64,000 nt of DNA from Prorocentrum cordatum (GCA_963575745.1 CAUYUJ010015282.1:1351651-1415650); one strand, 5' to 3'; positions 8,951 to 20,559 are shown, counted from the first letter of the stretch. Numbers and translations are program-made. Notes: generated by a model from the letters alone, not told the origin.

Positions 8951-11940
8951 GACCTCGGCATCCCCGGCAGCTCCCTCGCGGAGCCTTGCGCCGGCTCCTG
9001 TTCCGGTTCCTGCTTTTTAGAAACACGCATCTACCTATGATTATACATATATATATGTATGTAGACAAATGTACCTACACATGTGTGCCCTAGTAGCACC
9101 ACAAGGCACGTCGGCTTCGTGTTCACATGTGTACAGCGAATTCACCCGAAGTGAATGGAATGGCTCAGTTGACGCTTAGATTGTGCAGGCGTGTCGAGTC
9201 AGGGTTCGTCACGAGATCCTCACGGTTACTATACGATGTTTGCCGACGGTTAAAAGCATGGGTTAGACATATGTTTGTTCACCTGGTTTGCAAGGTTAAG
9301 TTCAAAAGTACCACCGCCGCTTTAGAGGTACAGCGGTTGACTGATCGCACGTGCGGAGTCCGATCCAGGTCTAAATCTATTTTTATATCCGCAGGCTTGA
9401 CGAGACCAGGTTTGAGACGAAGCGAGGCTTGTCAAGTTGCTCCCATTCCAACGAGCCGTGCGCAAAATTGGTCAACGTAACAATTCCGAGCGGTATCGAG
9501 ACTCCAATATCAATCGGAAGCTAATCATGGGAGTCGCGCGTGTCCTCGCAAGTCGGAGGCTAGAGTGCACCAGCGCACTAGTATGTGGTAGTCGACGAGA
9601 ACGCGCCGGTTTAGCGTCGATCAGCGTCTGTTCGCATCGATTCGCAAGAACCAGCAAGATGGTATGGGAGGCTCCCATGACCTGCCGCCGAAGAATATCC
9701 AACCCTTTCAAAATCATAGTCTAGTTTGGACCAGCAGTCTAACTCCAGGATCCAGCCTGGGTGACCCGTCCGCCGACGGCCTCGCACCCCCCAGGCGGCG
9801 CAACGCCCCGCGAGCGGAGAAGTAGAGAATAAGAATGCGTTTGGGATTGTTGTTCTATCGCTGGCAAGCTTACTTGCGTGGCGTTCCCCCCCGCCCCCCG
9901 CCGCGTTTTCAAACAGTGCTGGGCCGAAAAGTCGTGCAAGTGAGTCCCGATGTGCGTGTAGACCAGATTTCCTTTCGGGCCTCGCCCCCCTTCCCCCCCT
10001 TTTTCACGCAAGTGAATTCGCCAGGGTCTGAAGAAAAACAGCCTCTCAGGAGGGTGAGGAGGAGACCGCTAAGAAGCAGGATGGCCAGCCAGGAGAGGAC
10101 GTCGGCGGCGACGGGAAAACACCAACGGCACGACGACGCGACGACGGCGGCGCCATCGTCGTCATCATTTCTGTCTCCTGCTGTCCCGCCTCCCCTTCTT
10201 TTCGTCCCTATCCCCCTTCTCCTCTTTCCGTCATCGCCGCCATCCTTTCCATGTTTCTCGTCTTCCTCGTCCCCCGCACCCTCCCGCTCCCTCCTCCCCT
10301 CCATCCCTCCTCCACAGAATCCTTTTGCTATATTTGGAAACAGCCCGGCCCAACGCTGCACAGTACATACGATGCCCTTGCGGCAGAAGGCCCTAAACAA
10401 CTTTACACAGTGACGCTGGGGGGCCACGATGGGGGGATTGGGATAGGGACAGAAGCAGAGATTCCGCGTCCGGGAAGCCGCAGGAGGCCACGTCGCCAAA
10501 CCCGATCCCGGATCCGACAACCCACCATTAGTTGTTGGTGAGATTTGACAGACCAGTTGTGCAGGGAACTTCTCGAGCCCCGCTGCCTCCCTCACATCCT
10601 CAGTATGGATCCTCGTGTTATGGGGTTCCCGGAGATCCTTCCCATCCAATTTATATCTTCGAAATCGCCCGTCCTCGTCCATATTTCCATGACGAGTGGT
10701 ATCATCCCCGGTAACGCTAATCATCGATGTTCTCCTTCCCCTCGATCACCTCAACCTCGGTCTCTTGACGCTGACACTGGTGGCTGTGTCACGTGATGCA
10801 CGTCGAAGCCATGCTCACCCTCGGTCTCCTCCAACTCAGTCCTTCTGCTCGGTCTCCTCCTACGTCTGCTCGGTTTCCCCCTCCTCGCCTCTCTCTCCCT
10901 TCTCCTCTTGCTCGATCACCTCGCATCGATATTATCATCGATATTTTCCTCCTCGACCGAACTTCTCTTATTCATCTTTCTGCTCAATAGATAGATTGCG
11001 CTCATCATGGAATTCAGCAGCCTCATCCTCATTATCATCGATCTTCATCCTTACACATTCGTGCACCGTTCTTGATCTCACCCCCTGCTCAATACCCTTT
11101 CCTCCAGTCGTCCGTCGATGTCTTTCTCCTTTCTCTCCTAATTTGTTCTTCTCATAGTGTTCTGTCCGGTGCCGGGATAGCCCTCTTGAAGGGCATCGGA
11201 TTGTCTCTTCTCCATTGTTGTTGTTTCTCGCCCTGCTCCTCTTGGGTCGTCTTTCTTCCCTTGCCCGCCCTTTCCTTGCTGGCCACTGTCGCTCCTCACC
11301 TGTTCCCATCGTTGTGTATTCGCTCCCGTCGGCGGGCCGGTCAGGACAGCAACCCCGCCGGCGACGCCGCAGTGGTGCAGGCGGCCAAGGAACACGCCGG
11401 GCTCGCGGCTCCACTCCGCTCGACGTCGTCGTCGTCGAGCTCGTCCTCGCTGTCCTGCCGATGCTATGCCGTCCCGAGGCTCCTGATTGCAGGCGATCTT
11501 TCGCCCCCAGTCCTCGAGCTGCCCCCGAAAAGTCGGGTCGCTCAGAAAAGAGGGAAGAGTCGGGGATGCACCTTCAGGGGGCTCTTCGGACGCACCTGCA
11601 TCGAGGATGGACGCCCCCCCATCGTACATCCCAGAGTTGGGCCCAGAGTTATTGGTCCAGCCGAAAGCTCCCCAAAGTCGGGGGTTTGGGTCGCCATACA
11701 GCCGCCCCGGGTGGTGCCGTCGCCGCGGTTTGGCCAGAGATCCTCACTAGCAGAATGTTCCACTGACTGGCCTGTCAGTGGAGCACCGTTGACAGCGGCA
11801 GTTTCAAACGCGTGTGTATGTATCGGAGTATATTTCGAACGAGGTCCACGACTAATCTTCGAAGCGTCCGTAGCAGGTTTGAGAACGAGGCATGCGTACA
11901 GTGCTAGCGCCTCCTAGCCGCCGCGCCCTGCTACCCGATC
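8951..11940. other. No gene identified; LINE tail, short repeats, pyrimidine-rich tracts
   Basis: After the LINE comes an untranslated-looking tail and a short TA/TATG run near 9045-9065. 9120-9730 is moderate-complexity sequence with no recognisable product. 10140-11330 is rich in CT tracts. A short stretch at 11335-11405 (GQDSNPAGDAAVVQAAKEHA) has coding-like composition but no family match that I can recognise, so it is not annotated as a gene. Confidence 0.5.
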
Positions 11941-11949
11941 CCCCACTTA

Positions 11950-11952
<3 letters not shown>

Positions 11953-12000
<48 letters not shown>

Positions 12001-12002
12001 CG
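11953..12002. repeat. (AT)n microsatellite
   Basis: About 50 bp of TA repeats with one interruption. Confidence 0.95.
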
Positions 12003-12129
12003 CGTGGTAATTGATCGAAGACGCTTAAGGCGAACCACCGCCGCCCCCTTTCTCGTGGGAGCGCCTATGTGGCCAAACGTTGGGCCGAAGTATTGCCAAG
12101 CTACCGGGCAACGGATTCCCCAGGCCGTT

Positions 12130-12265
12130 TGGAGAGGAAGGCAATGAGAGAGACAGAGAGAGAAAGAGAGAGAGAGAGAGATTGAGACAGAGGATGAGTG
12201 GGAGGAGGAAGAGACGGAAGTTGTACAGGAGGAGGAAGGCGGAGGAGGGGGAGGAGGGGGAGGAG
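12130..12265. repeat. Purine-rich GAGA/GGA tract
   Basis: AGAG and GGA repeats on the plus strand, running into the following minisatellite. Confidence 0.85.
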
Positions 12266-12545
12266 TAGAAGGAGGCTTCGTGGGGCCTCTTGAGGGCTTC
12301 CTGGAGTGCTCTGGGGACCTCATGGGGCTGCTTTCGGTCCTCTTTAGGCCTCTTGGGGGCCTATACAGAGCCGCTGTGTCTTCGGAGGCCATCTTAGGGG
12401 GTCTCAGTGCGTCGTCTTGGGGCCCTCTTGGGACGCTTTCGGTCAGTCTTGGAGGTCTGTGGGGCCGTCGTGGGGGCCCCCTGGCATGTCTTGGGACCCT
12501 CTTGGTCTGACCTGGGGTGATCTTGCAGGCATCTGGGGCCGTCGG
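12265..12545. repeat. Degenerate GGGGCCTCTTGG-type minisatellite, part 1
   Basis: Loose ~10/20-bp units such as CTTGGGGCCCTCTTGGGA. The same motif family recurs at 13095-13820, 45400-45890 and 46680-47460. Confidence 0.7.
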
Positions 12546-12654
12546 AAGCCCGAACTGGCGAGAACGCGAAAATCATTTGAAAACCAACGGAACATCAATG
12601 GTAGCCAGCGCGGAACCCAAACAGTAATTTGTTGCCATCTATGCGACGTGATCT

Positions 12655-13005
12655 AGTTGTTGCAATCAATGTGATCCAATCTAGGTGGTGCAGTCCATGC
12701 GGTGCGATTTGTGTGGTGCGAAGCAATGCAACGCAATGCCAAGAAGTGTTGTGCAATGCAAAGCGAGGACTAGCAACGCAAAGCAGTGCAGAGCAGTACA
12801 AAGCAATTCAAAACAACACACAGAAATGCAAAGTAACGCAATGAGAGCAGTGACAAAGCAATGTAGTGCAGTCAAAGCGGTACAAAGCCATGCAAAGCAA
12901 TGCAAAGCTATGCAAAGCTATGCGAAGCAATGCAAAGCAATGCGGCGCAATGCGCAGCAATGCATAGCAATGCAACGCAATGCACAGCAACGCGGCGACG
13001 GGCGG
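12655..13005. repeat. AAGCAATGCA decamer array
   Basis: About 30 degenerate 10-bp units (AAGCAATGCA, CGCAATGCAC and similar). A short outlier of the same motif is near 22425-22460. The Cys/Leu-rich frames here are repeat artefacts. Confidence 0.88.
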
Positions 13006-13094
13006 CGACGAGCCGGCCGGACCGCCACTGGGGCCCAGCGGCGGCGACGGCGACGCGCCGGCCAGACGTAGAGCACACGTAAGAACCCCGAACT

Positions 13095-13820
13095 GCAAGC
13101 ACTGTTTGGGGAATGATCGGGGTCGCTCGAGGCCCTCTTCGAGGGCCTCTTGAAGCCCTCGTGGGCCGTATCGGGGGGCCTCTTGTGCCGTCTTGAAGAC
13201 ATCTTGGGCCTTGTCGGGTCCATTTTGGGCCGTCTTGGAGGCGTTGTGTGGCCATCTTGGGCTCCCTTGGGGCCGTCGTGGGCGTTTTGGATGCCATCTT
13301 GGACCATCTTGGAGGCCATCATAAGCGGGAAAGCCGTTGGGATACCCAGTTTGCAGTTGGCACAGGTGGCCTGCGGGATGCGCCGAGACCTTTTTGGGAT
13401 CCTTTTGGAAGGATTCAAACGGTCACATCCAGCACGGCAAGACCCTCTCTTGCAGGCAACAGGGGGCGGCGCATTTGGTGGTTTTCGTTTCATCCCGCCT
13501 CCGTGCCCAGGTTGTGGATCAGAGGCCTCCTGGGAACTCTGGGGAGGCTTCTCGGAAGCATGTGTGAGGCAGTTTTGGGGTGGCTTGGGGATTCTTGGGG
13601 ACCTCTTGGCGGCCTCTTAGGTTTTTTCGTGAGACCTCATAGGCTTCCTGGGGTTTCTCAGGGGACCTCTTCGGGGCCTGCTGGCGGTATCAGGGGCCAT
13701 CCTGGAGCGGAAGGCTCGACATGCCAGTTCGTGTTTCCCCTCTTGGGCCTCTCGTTGGGCCCGTCTTGGGGCCCTTCGGCCTAAAGAGACGACAAGGCCC
13801 AAGACCGCCCAGGAGCGCCT
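13095..13820. repeat. Degenerate CTTGGGGCCGTCTTGG minisatellite, part 2
   Basis: Irregular units related to 12265-12545, interrupted by more complex sequence at 13320-13520. No convincing gene. Confidence 0.6.
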
Positions 13821-13859
13821 AGGAGCGCCCAGAATTCCGGGCTGGGGGGCCCTTCAAGG

Positions 13860-14474
13860 GTAACTTACCAATTTTCAGGGCAGAGTCTGAAGGCCTTGAG
13901 GACATTCCACGTCGTGCCTACCGGAACGGTGGCGGAGAAAGTCCTAAATTGGTTGTCGCCCCCATTTCTATCGGGCGAGGGCGCTTTGGTTGCCTATGCC
14001 GACAACGCGGAGGGAGTCGTTCTAGCGTTGCGTGTTTACCGGGGAAGCGCGTTCCAGCAGCCCACGGCGTGCGATCACTGCGTTCTGTCCGAGCGAGAGC
14101 GCTCTAGCAGCTCGAGCAGAAATCCTGGGCGTGTCGCCGCCGTCGCCGCTCTCGCCACCGTTGCCCTCACCGTCGTCGCCGCCGTGGTCGTCGCCGTCGC
14201 CGCTGTCGCCTTCGCCAGTTCCGTCGCCGTTTCCGCCGCCTTCGCCGTCGTCGTCGTCGTAACCGCAGACGTTGCCGTCGGATCCTTCGCCGTCGTCGTC
14301 GCCTCCGTCGCCGCCGCCGCCGTTACCGCCGTTGTCGCCGCGGGCATCTTCGTCGTCGTGGCCGCCGCCCTTGCCGTCGCCGTCGCCACGGTCTTGTTGA
14401 ACAAGCGAAATATGATCATGATTGCCGTCGCGCACAGGAAGGAGCATCATTGCCGCCGATCCTCCGATCCCTGA
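13860..14474 (+). other. Open frame of uncertain nature plus (GTCGCC)n array
   Basis: 13896-14095 reads MRTFHVVPTGTVAEKVLNWL and later LVAYADNAEG. The latter loosely resembles an RT motif C (YADD), but nothing around it supports an RT. From about 14110 to 14400 the sequence is a GTC/GCC triplet array, which makes the Ala/Val-rich tail. I do not call a gene. Confidence 0.35.
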
Positions 14475-14529
14475 TTGCCAACTGAGCGTGGAATGAAGTT
14501 AGCGCCAGGGTCGCTCAGTGCCGTTATTT

Positions 14530-15250
14530 TCTGTCACCCTTACCCCATCCCCCTCCTCCCCCTCCTCCCGAGGAGGAGGAGGTGGAAAAGGGAGGATCCC
14601 ATAAACACATGATGAGAGGGAGGAGCAGGACGAGGAGGAGAAGAACAAGGAGCAGGACGAGGAGGAGGAAGCGGCAGCGTTCGGAGAACACCAATGCCGA
14701 CAGGAAGACAGGAAATCAGGAGGAGGAAGAGCGAGCAATATCCCCCCCCCACCCGGGGCCGGAGGCCCCCTGGCCCGGCGGGGGTTCTGGGCGCCGGCGA
14801 CTGGGGGCAGGAGGACGGCGCCGAGGACGCGGGCTGGCTCGAGGCGGCCCGCGCAGGGCGTCGTCGTCGTCGTCGCCATCTTCGTCGTCGCCGTCGTCGC
14901 CGGCGTCGTCGTCGTCATCGTTGTCTTCGTCGTCTTCGTTGCCGTCGTCTTCGTGCCAGTCGTCGTCTTTGTCGTCGCCTTCGTCTTCTTCGTCGTCGTC
15001 CTCGCTGTCGTTTTCGATTCGGAGGAGGATGAGACGAAGGCCGAGTAGCAGGAGGAGAGTGGAGGGGAAGGAAGGGGAAGGAGGAGGAGCAGAGGGAGGA
15101 GGGGAGAGGGAGGAGGAGAGTGGAGAGGGGAGGAAGAGGGGGAGGGCGAAAGGGGTTGGTGAGGGCAAGGGAAGGGGAAGGTCAGGAGGAGGAATGGAAA
15201 GGGAGGGAAGAGATGCGAGGGAGATGAGCAGGAGGAGGAGGAGGAGGAGG
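14530..15250. repeat. Purine-rich tracts flanking a (CGT)n array
   Basis: GGA/AGG tracts at 14565-14740 and 15020-15250, with a CGT/CTT triplet array at 14855-15015. 14741-14850 is a GC-rich segment. No gene recognised. Confidence 0.75.
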
Positions 15251-15547
15251 GCACCACCACATGAAACGAGTGCGCCGAGCAAGGATACGGGAAAATGTGA
15301 GACGAATGGAAAATACGAGTACGCGCAACGCGACAACAAAGAGAGAAGCCAGGCGGCGCGCACGACCAGCAGTCGTGGAGACGCACGGCGTGCCAGGCCA
15401 CGGGCTCGAGCGGCGGCATAGCAGAGCCAGGGCGCACGCCTGGCGGCGAGGCAACCAAGAAATTTCAAGGTGAATTGCACAAGGACGCCGAAGGGCGGCG
15501 GAGGAGCTAGAGGAGCACCCGCAGAAAAACAGTAGTGGCGAACTCAC

Positions 15548-15738
15548 CGTGCGACATGGTCCGACGGATCGCTTGCCGAGGAGGAGGAGGGAGGTCCATG
15601 TTCGAGCCATCGTCACCAGGCTCGGGATCGTGGAGCCTGCACTGTGTCCCGCGCTCGTACAGCGCGTACGTGAGATCTCCCAGGCATATCAACTCCCAGG
15701 ACTCCTCCAAGATATCCTGGGAGTCGCTGGCGGCTCGC
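15548..15738 (-). CDS. Candidate internal exon of an unknown protein
   Basis: On the minus strand a 191-nt open segment follows GCGCAG and is followed by GTGAGTTCGCC, a good donor; a long CCT tract lies upstream of the acceptor. The translation has ordinary protein composition (RAASDSQDILEESWELICLG, then DLTYALYERGTQCRLHDPEP), unlike the low-complexity frames around it. I do not recognise the family. No neighbouring exon could be joined with confidence. It could equally be a remnant of a dead gene or a chance frame. Confidence 0.33.
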
Positions 15739-15778
15739 CTGCGCACGAGGCCGCCAGCGAAGCGGACGAAGTCACACG

Positions 15779-15830
15779 AGGCGGAGGAGGAGGAGGAGGA
15801 GGAGGAGGAGGAGGAGGAGGACCAGTGGAA
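15779..15830. repeat. (GGA)n microsatellite
   Basis: About 17 GGA triplets on the plus strand, lying just 5' (in minus-strand sense) of the candidate exon. Confidence 0.95.
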
Positions 15831-16138
15831 ACCCAAGAGTCATCAACGATGTTGGAATTAGCCCTCTCTCCAAGCTCCTTCTCCACAGACCCCTACAACG
15901 GTTCATTTCCATTGAGGGAGCTGCTTCGCTGGAAGACAACAGTTTGAAGGTCCTGAAGCGTGCCAAAACATTGTTTTCGGGATTCCAAAGCCTCGTATCA
16001 ACCTGACTGCTGCGCCTTGACGATGCAGAACCGTGCCAGAACGCCATGTTTGGGACTTCAACACAGCGAATCAACATAACTGTTGCACCCGCATAGTCCA
16101 GAATCCTTCTAAATCACAATTTCTGTTACGCTGATCAT

Positions 16139-16770
16139 GGGAATCCGTGAAGCTCTTGGAAGTGTTGAGAACGAATGTGCGCGGCGCTAAGGCGAAGGCC
16201 ACATGTTGAAAAGGAACCGCCCTCAATCCGAATAATTCTTGCATGCATTTGAGAAGAATGTGCGCGGCGCTAAGGCGAGAGCCAAATGTTGAGAACCACC
16301 CGCCCTCAATCCGTGAAGCTCTTGCAAATGTTGAAAACGAATGTGCGCGGCGCTACGGCGAGAGCCACATTTTGAAAAGGAGCCGCCCTGAACCCGTGAA
16401 ACTATTCCACAGTGTTTTTAAGAATGCGCGCGGCGCTAAGGCGAGAGCTACATTTTGAAAAGGAGCCGCCCTCAATCCGTGAAGCTCTTGCAAATGTTGA
16501 AAACGAATGTGCGTGGTGCTATAAGGCGAGGGCCACATTTTGAAAAGGAGCCGTCCTCAATCCGCGAAGCTCTTGTAATTTGTTAAGACGAATGTGCGCG
16601 GCGCTGAGGCCAGAGCCACATGTTGAAAACGACCCGCCCCTCAATCCGTGAAGTTTTTGCAATGTTTACAACGAATGTGCGCGGCGCTGAGGCGAGAGCC
16701 ACAGTTTGAAAAGGACACGCGCTCCATCTGTGAAACTGTTGCCACTTTTCCAGCTTCAGAGTCATACATG
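16139..16770. repeat. 83-bp tandem repeat, about 7.5 units
   Basis: Each unit runs AATCCGTGAAGCTCTTGCAA, then GAACGAATGTGCGCGGCGCT, then a GCGAGAGCCACATT-type end and CCGCCCTC. Unit length is 82-85 bp. The last, partial unit reads ATCTGTGAAACTGTTGCCAC, also found in the 101-bp array at 56462-57712. The preceding 15840-16138 holds two diverged ~58-bp copies beginning CGTGCCA and no gene. Confidence 0.9.
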
Positions 16771-16844
16771 GTGCGGAAGTCTCCGGCGAAACGCCCGGCC
16801 CGCCCTAAAAACTTGTTCGGGGTGCGACAGGGAGGAGTTATCTA

Positions 16845-17130
16845 TAAGGAGAAGGAGTGGAGGAGGAGGAGGAGGAGGAGGAGGAGGAGGAGAAGGAGGA
16901 GGAGGGAGAGAATCAGGGGGTGGGGGAATGGGGAGGAGGAGTGTGAAGGAGAGTTGTCCTCTTCAGGGACTGGGTACGCCCAGAGCAGCGTCCCGCTTCG
17001 CATTCTTCTCCGATTGACTGTAATCTCCTTTCCCCTCCCCCCCCGTCCTCCCTGCTCCTCCCTCCCCCTCCTCACCCTGCTCCACGCCCTCTGTTTATTC
17101 CTCCCCCCTCCTCCCCCTGCTCGCGTTCCG
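16845..17130. repeat. (GGA)n tract and following (CCT)-rich tract
   Basis: Purine tract at 16850-16960 and pyrimidine tract at about 17025-17130, complementary in character and able to pair. Confidence 0.85.
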
Positions 17131-18100
17131 CTGCCCTCCGTCGTCGATCCCTTCCTCGCTACCCCTGGACCGTGCAGGTGCCCAGGGATGGAATACGGAC
17201 TGGTCAAGTCAGAATCTCCTCAGCGAAAGGATGTGGCCACCCCTGTCCACGATTCCGGTGACTGCGTCCAAAGCGATTGTACGCAAAATGAGGCTTGAAG
17301 AGACACACGACCAGTCTGTCCAATGCAAGACGGACTAGAATTTCCAGTGGCAACATGTGCGCAGGGTAGACCGAAGGGGCCATACACACTCGCGCGCACG
17401 CACACACCTTGATCTCTTTCCCTCTCCCTCACCCTGTGGATTTGCCACCACTTCGTCGCTCCTGCTTCCCCGGGAGGCCGGCAACGTGGTGGCGCTCAGC
17501 AACCTCTCCACGCTGCTCTCGTGCTCTGCTGAAGGCAAGCAGGGATCCCGCGCTCGACCGCTTGGGGTCTGGGGCCAGTCTGGCTTTTTCGCTCAGGTCT
17601 GCCTCTGGCCATCTTTGCGCGAACCTCGGAAGGAGGACGACAACGCGGAGGACGTAGAGTATGAGGCGAATGCAAGTGAGCCAGAGCGCGAAGGTTAGCA
17701 GGGATATGGATCGGCAGAGAAGGGGGAATACGAAGATTTGTCTGCGTGGGCGGTCCCCGCCCATCGTAGATCACGTATCCATGTCGATCAAATTTCAAAG
17801 ATTTGATACGGCGGTGCAGACATGCAGCATGGGCGTCCCAGCGATGCCCCATTACATCATCGTCGCAGTCACATCCCTCCGCTTGCTTTCTGGCCCGATT
17901 GATGCGGTTCTGCTTTTCCTTACAGTAGATAAAGTTCAGGAAGGTTGTCCAGTGAGCGAGGTCTGTGGAAGTGTCCAGACTTTGACGGGTTGTCCACTGG
18001 ACTATCCGCAGGCATCGATTATGCAGCCAGGTCCTATAATTCGTTGTTGTGTTGTTCCTCTTGCTCTTCCTCCTCCTCCTCCTCCGTGCTCAGCTTCTGT
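17131..18100. other. No gene recognised upstream of the GT90 gene
   Basis: Moderate-complexity sequence with short open frames on both strands, none showing a known domain. A CTCCTC-rich tract (18058-18086) directly precedes the spliced-leader relics. Confidence 0.5.
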
Positions 18101-18133
18101 CAAATTTTGGGTTCAAGCCACATTGGGCTCAAG
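18101..18133 (+). other. Two tandem degenerate spliced-leader relics
   Basis: 18101-18117 reads CAAATTTTGGGTTCAAG and 18118-18133 reads CCACATTGGGCTCAAG. Each resembles the 3' part of the dinoflagellate leader (CCATTTTGGCTCAAG), placed head to tail. Tandem truncated leaders arise when a trans-spliced mRNA is reverse transcribed, integrated and trans-spliced again. They lie about 70 bp upstream of the start codon at 18202, in the right orientation. Confidence 0.7.
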
Positions 18134-18201
18134 GTGCGGCCAGTTCGGACGAAGACGGCGCAGCACCATCCATCTACCGTACCAGACCCGGCTCCGCGCC
18201 C

Positions 18202-19765
18202 ATGCGGTTCGGCCCCGCGTTTCTTGCGGCGCTGCCGCAGGTGCTGCTGGGGCTGAGCGTGCTGGGGCCGCCGCCGGGCAGCGGCGATGCCGCTTCTAGC
18301 GACGCTGGCGAGTACAGGTTTCGCAGGGAGCGCGCTGGCAGGGTGAGCGTCGAGCAGTGCGCCGCCGATTTCCCAGACTTCCTGGGGTACCTGCAGAGGG
18401 CCTGGGGAGAGCGGAGGGCGTCCGCCGAGGACCTGCACAGGGAGCCGGAGACGAAGTTCGGGACCGGCCGACTGGGGGTGGCACTCGAGCTTCGCCCGGA
18501 CGGGGACGTGAAACTGAGGATGTTCCAGGTTCAGCCACGCGCAGCGGGGGATGGGGGGAGGGGGGAGGGCTTCTTAGAATCTTAGAAGCACCCCTGCTTC
18601 TTAGAAGGCGCGGGCCTTATCTATAGATATAAGGCCGGCGCCTTCTAAGAAGCAGCCTCCTTCTAAGAGGTCCTACCCCCTCTCTCCACCCCCTTGTACG
18701 CGCCGCCAAAAGGTGCCCCGTGGGGAATTGGCCAAGCGGATATCTATGCTCAAAATATTGCGTGGCTTTGTGGAGCGCCAGCAGGACAACCTGCGCCCAG
18801 AGCTGGAGAGACTTGGGGGAAATATCTCGATGTACTGGCGCTACATGAGTGGCGACTGCCCCGAGTCGAGGCTGCGGGTAGGCCTGCCTCTGCATGGCTA
18901 CTCGTCCGACCAGACCAGGGCCGACGTGGCGATGCCAGATTTCACCTTCGACTTTTACAGGGACATCCACTCACAGGAGGTGCACCCTGATGACCCAGAA
19001 TGGAAGTCAGACGCATGGGGCGATGTGTCCGACAGGCTGCGGGAAATCAAGAAGGAGAAGTTGGGCTTCATCTGGCGCGGGTCCCTCAGCAATGGCGGCA
19101 GGCAAAAGCTTTCCGAGAAGGTGAACGCAGGACCCCCCGAGCATCTGAAGCCCCTCCTCGCGGAGGTTGTCCCGGACGGGTTCGACGTCACCACGATGTT
19201 GTGGAACGACAACCGCACCGGCACGCGCACGGACTTCGTTAGTTTGTACGACCAGTGTAAGTACAAGTACACGTTCCACGTCCCAGGCAGGCACTATTCG
19301 GCGATGCTCAAGTACAAGCTCGCCTGCAACCAGACGGTCTTCATGGTGAGGAAGCCTGGCAAGCTGCGGGAGGAGTTCTGGTACGAGGCACTGCACCACG
19401 GCAGCGAGATATTCTACGTCAAGGAGGACCTGAGCGACCTCTGGGAGGTGATCGAGGAGGCGCTCTCGCCCGCCGGCGGGCTGCCCGCTGGCGAGAAGGC
19501 GGCGCGGGTCGCGGCCGGAGGACGACGGGTTGCGGACACGTATCTCTCGCAGCGCGGCGTCGACTGTTACGTGATGCTCTACCTCAAGCACTACTACTTC
19601 CCCTTCTGGGAGAGCGCCTCGAAGTGCCAGGGCGAGGCGTGCGCTGTTCCCACCTCGTCCATTGCGCTGGGCAAGGCGCAGGGGGACTCCGGCAAGCTGT
19701 GCACGTCGCCCGAGTTTGGGCCCCAGTGCGATTGCGAAAGGGAAGAGTCGCCAAGCATGGTGTGA
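18202..19765 (+). CDS. CAP10/GT90-type glycosyltransferase, secreted or ER-luminal, two exons
   Basis: Proteins of this family (Rumi/POGLUT, CAP10) move a sugar from UDP-sugar to protein or polysaccharide in the secretory pathway. Exon 1 (18202-18528) starts MRFGPAFLAALPQVLLGLSV, a signal peptide ending near residue 30. Exon 2 (18713-19765) has the family core: PDFTFDFYRD, FIWRGSLSNGGRQKL, CKYKYTFHVPGRHYSAMLKY, LACNQTVFMV, FWYEALHHGSEIFYVKEDL and DLWEVIEEAL. Joining at CAG|GTTCAG and AAAAG|GTGCCC is phase 0 and gives about 459 residues, a normal family length. The ATG was chosen because the signal peptide follows it and the leader relics precede it. The acceptor sugar and substrate cannot be told. 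An unspliced first exon would stop shortly after residue 109. This is the only convincing host gene in the window. Confidence 0.85.
18529..18712 (+). other. Intron consisting of a long inverted repeat (introner-like)
   Basis: 184 nt, GT...AG, with AGGT at both exon borders. The centre (18595-18654) pairs TGCTTCTTAGAAGGCGC plus GGCCTTAT with its complement almost perfectly. Outside that, a G-rich start (GGGGGGAGGGGGGAGGG) faces a C-rich end (CCCCCTCTCTCCACCCCC). The whole intron can therefore fold back, as in the MITE-like introners known from dinoflagellates. Splicing is inferred from the frame and from family alignment. Confidence 0.72.
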
Positions 19766-20559
19766 GAATCGCCGCCGACCCGTGGCACCAAAACAGAGCA
19801 TCGGTCCTCCTCCCGCTTCCCTCCGTCCCACCCGCCTTCTCCCCTCCTTCGGGCATGCGAGAAACGCAGGCGGCCAGTAACATGTGATCGCTCCGTCCGC
19901 AGACTGATGTTCGTGTTTTATTCATTGTTTTGCCGATCGGCGCGGGGTCCCCCAACCCCCCCCTCCCCCCCCATGGAGTAGAACTTGGCTGTTTTTGGCG
20001 CCTGTTTCGTGCAGGTGGCGTCCCTCCCCCATAGGACGCACTGCTGCAAACAGTCGCACTAAGCAGACGTCTGGAGCCAGACCCCCCCCCCTCCCACCTT
20101 TCCGCCCAATGTCGAAACGCCGAAAAAAAAGCTCACCTGTGGTTATCCTATCTGCAGATGTTGTCGAATCCGTCTGTAGAGAGAGCGCCAGGGTGCCCGA
20201 GGCCGACGGTGTGGGTGTCGGAGGGGGGGAGGGCCCGACGAGGGTGGCACAGGCGGACTTCATTCCCACATCCAGTCCCAGTCTGTCCCCTTCTCCCTTC
20301 TCTGCCCACTCTGTCCGCCCCTCCCTGTCCCACTCGCCGTTCTTCCACCCCCTCGAGCGGAACGGCTGCGTCTTGGACGGGGGGCCGTGGTGCTGCGTCT
20401 CCGCCCTCCGCCTGCTCCCCCCTGGCAGTCCCGAAGCACGGCCCCCGCCCCGCGAAGGGAGCACCGCGTCCCGAAGCGCTTCCTGCGCCATCTCGGAGGA
20501 GAGCGCGGGCGCAGCCGTGGGGGGCCGGGGGGAGGGAGGAGGAGGGAGGCGGGGGGAGG
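19766..20559. other. Downstream of the GT90 gene; no gene seen
   Basis: Probable 3' untranslated sequence followed by CT-rich and G/C homopolymer stretches. No domain recognised on either strand. Confidence 0.5.

Noticed and set aside
13896-14100. YADN resembling an RT motif C
   Set aside because: No other RT motif occurs nearby in any frame, and the sequence runs into a GTC array.
16139-16770. CRISPR-like regular repeats
   Set aside because: Units are contiguous 83-bp tandem copies without unique spacers, in a eukaryotic context, so it is a satellite.
18049-18201. Upstream extension of the GT90 first exon in the same frame
   Set aside because: The added residues are Leu-rich from a CTCCTC tract and would span the leader relics; the ATG at 18202 gives a clean signal peptide.
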